In this document: positions 4,667 to 5,556 of the stretch, piece by piece
Layout: every line of letters begins with the position of its first letter
How positions within the stretch are numbered: position 1 is the stretch's first letter
Assembly (NCBI GenBank): GCA_946481615.1
Contig: CAMLOR010000231.1
Location: 1 to 5,556 of the forward strand
Length of the DNA stretch: 5,556 bases
Reading direction: 5' to 3'
Source of the DNA: an uncultured Aquimonas sp.
GTDB taxonomy: Bacteria; Pseudomonadota; Gammaproteobacteria; Xanthomonadales; Xanthomonadaceae
Program-made: the position numbers and the translations under genes
Notes under the pieces: model-generated
What the model saw: only the letters and a program-made list of their open reading frames with translations
The model's database searches: none
What the model was told of the DNA's origin: nothing

Positions 4667-5302
4667 GCCTGCGGGAACCCGGCCCCGCGTGCGCGCGATC
4701 CTGCGCTCGAGGCGTTCCACCGCGTCGCGCAGTTCGTCGACTTCATCCAGGAAATGCGACATCTCCGCCTTCGGCACCAGGTCGCGGCTTTCCTCTCCCA
4801 GGTATTCCGCGGTGTCCTGCAGCAGCGTCTTCGCGCTGTCGCGGGTCCAGTCGAGCGCACGCTTGAGGGCGCGCGCGATCTGCACGCCGGCCACGTCGCC
4901 GAACACGCGGGTGAAGCCTTCCTCGACATCGGGTTCGTAGCGCTGCACGATCTGCTGCAGGCGGCGCGCGAGTTCGGCGTCGCCGCTGATGCGCACCTGC
5001 CCCACCGGCAGCGCGCCGGCGCTGCCGGGCAGCAGCTGACCCAGGATCGCACCGAGCGTGGCCTTGACGCTGAGATCGGCCTCGCGTACCTCGCGATCGG
5101 GGCCTACGCGCAGGCGGCCGTCCTGCACCTTCAGACGCATCGCCAATGGCGGCGCCTGCACCGCGAGGGCTAGTTCGCGGCCTTCTAGCGAGGCGAGAGC
5201 TTCGCGCGTCGAGGGATCGAGCGCGATGACCCGCTCGAGTGCCAGTTCCAGGGCCTTGCCGGCCATCGCCAGCAGCGGGTTGTCATCGGCGGGCGTGCTC
5301 AT
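4646..5302 (-). CDS. ubiJ: UbiJ-like ubiquinone biosynthesis accessory factor (SCP2 domain)
   Basis: The 218-residue product has a sterol-carrier-protein-2-like domain at about 10-115, including the LEGRELALAV, LRLKVQDGRL-type strands (here MRLKVQDGRLRVG) and GQVRISGDAELARRL, followed by a helical C-terminal part with YEPDVEEGFTRVFGDVAG and a coiled coil at about 180-206. This order and size fit UbiJ (201 residues in E. coli), a soluble protein that binds lipid intermediates and helps hold the aerobic ubiquinone enzymes together, with UbiK as partner. I chose ATG at 5302; the frame stays open for another 64 codons upstream, but that part would overlap the divergent gene and reads as low-complexity charged sequence. 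There is no good ribosome site before 5302; a TACACT at 5314-5309 would place transcription exactly at the A of the ATG, suggesting a leaderless mRNA. Unlike many gammaproteobacteria, no ubiE or ubiB is beside it here. The last dozen residues, rich in Arg and Gly, lie in or near the repeat region and look non-conserved. Confidence 0.8.
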   Translation of the reverse strand: MSTPADDNPLLAMAGKALELALERVIALDPSTREALASLEGRELALAVQAPPLAMRLKVQDGRLRVGPDREVREADLSVKATLGAILGQLLPGSAGALPVGQVRISGDAELARRLQQIVQRYEPDVEEGFTRVFGDVAGVQIARALKRALDWTRDSAKTLLQDTAEYLGEESRDLVPKAEMSHFLDEVDELRDAVERLERRIARTRGRVPAGGGRASE

Positions 5303-5304
5303 TG

Positions 5305-5317
5305 CGCTAGTGTAGCG
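5305..5317. promoter_or_regulatory. 13-base inverted repeat in the 18-base gap between divergent genes
   Basis: CGCTA-GTG-TAGCG lies in the middle of the gap between the ubiJ start (5302) and the start of the metalloprotease-like gene (5321). Read on the minus strand it contains TACACT (5314-5309), four of six matches to the sigma-70 -10 box, with the ubiJ ATG at the expected start of transcription. Read on the plus strand TAGTGT (5308-5313) is a poorer -10 in a similar place for the other gene. No good -35 box was found for either. The element could be a shared operator or two overlapping promoter cores. Confidence 0.35.
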
Positions 5318-5320
5318 GTC

Positions 5321-5556
5321 ATGCGCGACTGGATCGTGGACTGGTGGAATGGCGGCGAGCCGATCGAGCCGCCGTCGGGCACGGCCTTCGCGCTGTTCAG
5401 CGCCGGCCTGCTGGCGTTCGCCATCGTGGTGGCGAGTTTCGATTTCGTGCCGCTGCTCGATCACGCCAATCTCGCCTTTCACGAAGCCGGGCACCTGCTG
5501 TTCCGCGTGTTCGGCGACACCGCCAGCCTCTACGGCGGCACGCTGATGCAGTTCGT
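5321..5556 (+). CDS. Membrane protein with HEAGH zinc motif, putative metallopeptidase, 5' part only
   Basis: An open frame starts at ATG 5321 and leaves the window after 78 codons. Residues 21-46 are hydrophobic (a membrane segment ending in FDFVPLL), and residues 50-60 read NLAFHEAGHLL, an HExxH zinc-binding motif with H54, E55 and H58. GGTLMQ follows at 72-77, at the start of what looks like another membrane segment. A HEAGH placed in or beside a membrane helix recalls site-2-protease (M50) and related membrane metallopeptidases, but the third zinc ligand lies outside the window, so activity cannot be judged. The first residues, rich in Trp and acidic side chains, are probably cytoplasmic. 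No ribosome site is visible and the start is only 19 bases from that of ubiJ on the other strand. I do not recognise a named gene. Confidence 0.7.
   Translation, partial: MRDWIVDWWNGGEPIEPPSGTAFALFSAGLLAFAIVVASFDFVPLLDHANLAFHEAGHLLFRVFGDTASLYGGTLMQF

Noticed and set aside
5303..5494. A 64-codon N-terminal extension of ubiJ
   Set aside because: The sequence is charged low-complexity and antisense to a frame with a clear membrane segment and HEAGH motif; UbiJ proteins begin near the ATG at 5302.

Overview
The window is GC-rich DNA (clearly well over 60 % GC, with strong G/C third-position bias) from a Gram-negative proteobacterium. A gammaproteobacterium of the Xanthomonas/Lysobacter group (Lysobacteraceae) is the best guess. 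The reasons are an OleD-like reductase, a UbiJ-like protein, a KinB-like sensor kinase, two sigma-54 promoters and short repeats of a kind I associate with those genomes. This assignment is inference from gene content, not from a database match.

Layout, left to right. The 3' end of an oleD-like gene (long-chain olefin pathway) runs to 446 and is followed by a hairpin. Next comes a sigma-54-type promoter and a membrane-anchored, two-HKD phospholipase D / cardiolipin-synthase-like gene (590-1888). A 605-residue KinB-like histidine kinase (1956-3773) follows on the same strand after 67 bases. It has the full TM-periplasmic-TM-HAMP-PAS-HisKA-HATPase layout but no response regulator gene beside it. 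A 163-base gap holds a near-perfect sigma-54 promoter that reads into a small acidic lipoprotein gene (3937-4392). The convergent gap beyond it (4393-4645) is filled with copies of a roughly 45-50 base GC-rich repeat, several of which form hairpins. On the minus strand lies ubiJ (4646-5302), which faces away from a truncated gene for a membrane protein with an HEAGH zinc motif (5321 to the window end). The start codons of these last two genes are only 18 bases apart and a small palindrome fills the gap.

How the parts may work together. The phospholipase D-like enzyme, the membrane sensor kinase and the lipoprotein all belong to the cell envelope. Sigma-54 promoters stand before the first and the third, and the kinase resembles a family whose known partner, AlgB, is an NtrC-type regulator. 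A sigma-54-linked envelope-response unit is therefore the most interesting reading of the window. The link between the kinase and these promoters is a hypothesis. The remaining genes look like ordinary chromosomal genes, and I see no CRISPR array, tRNA, rRNA, insertion sequence or phage gene.
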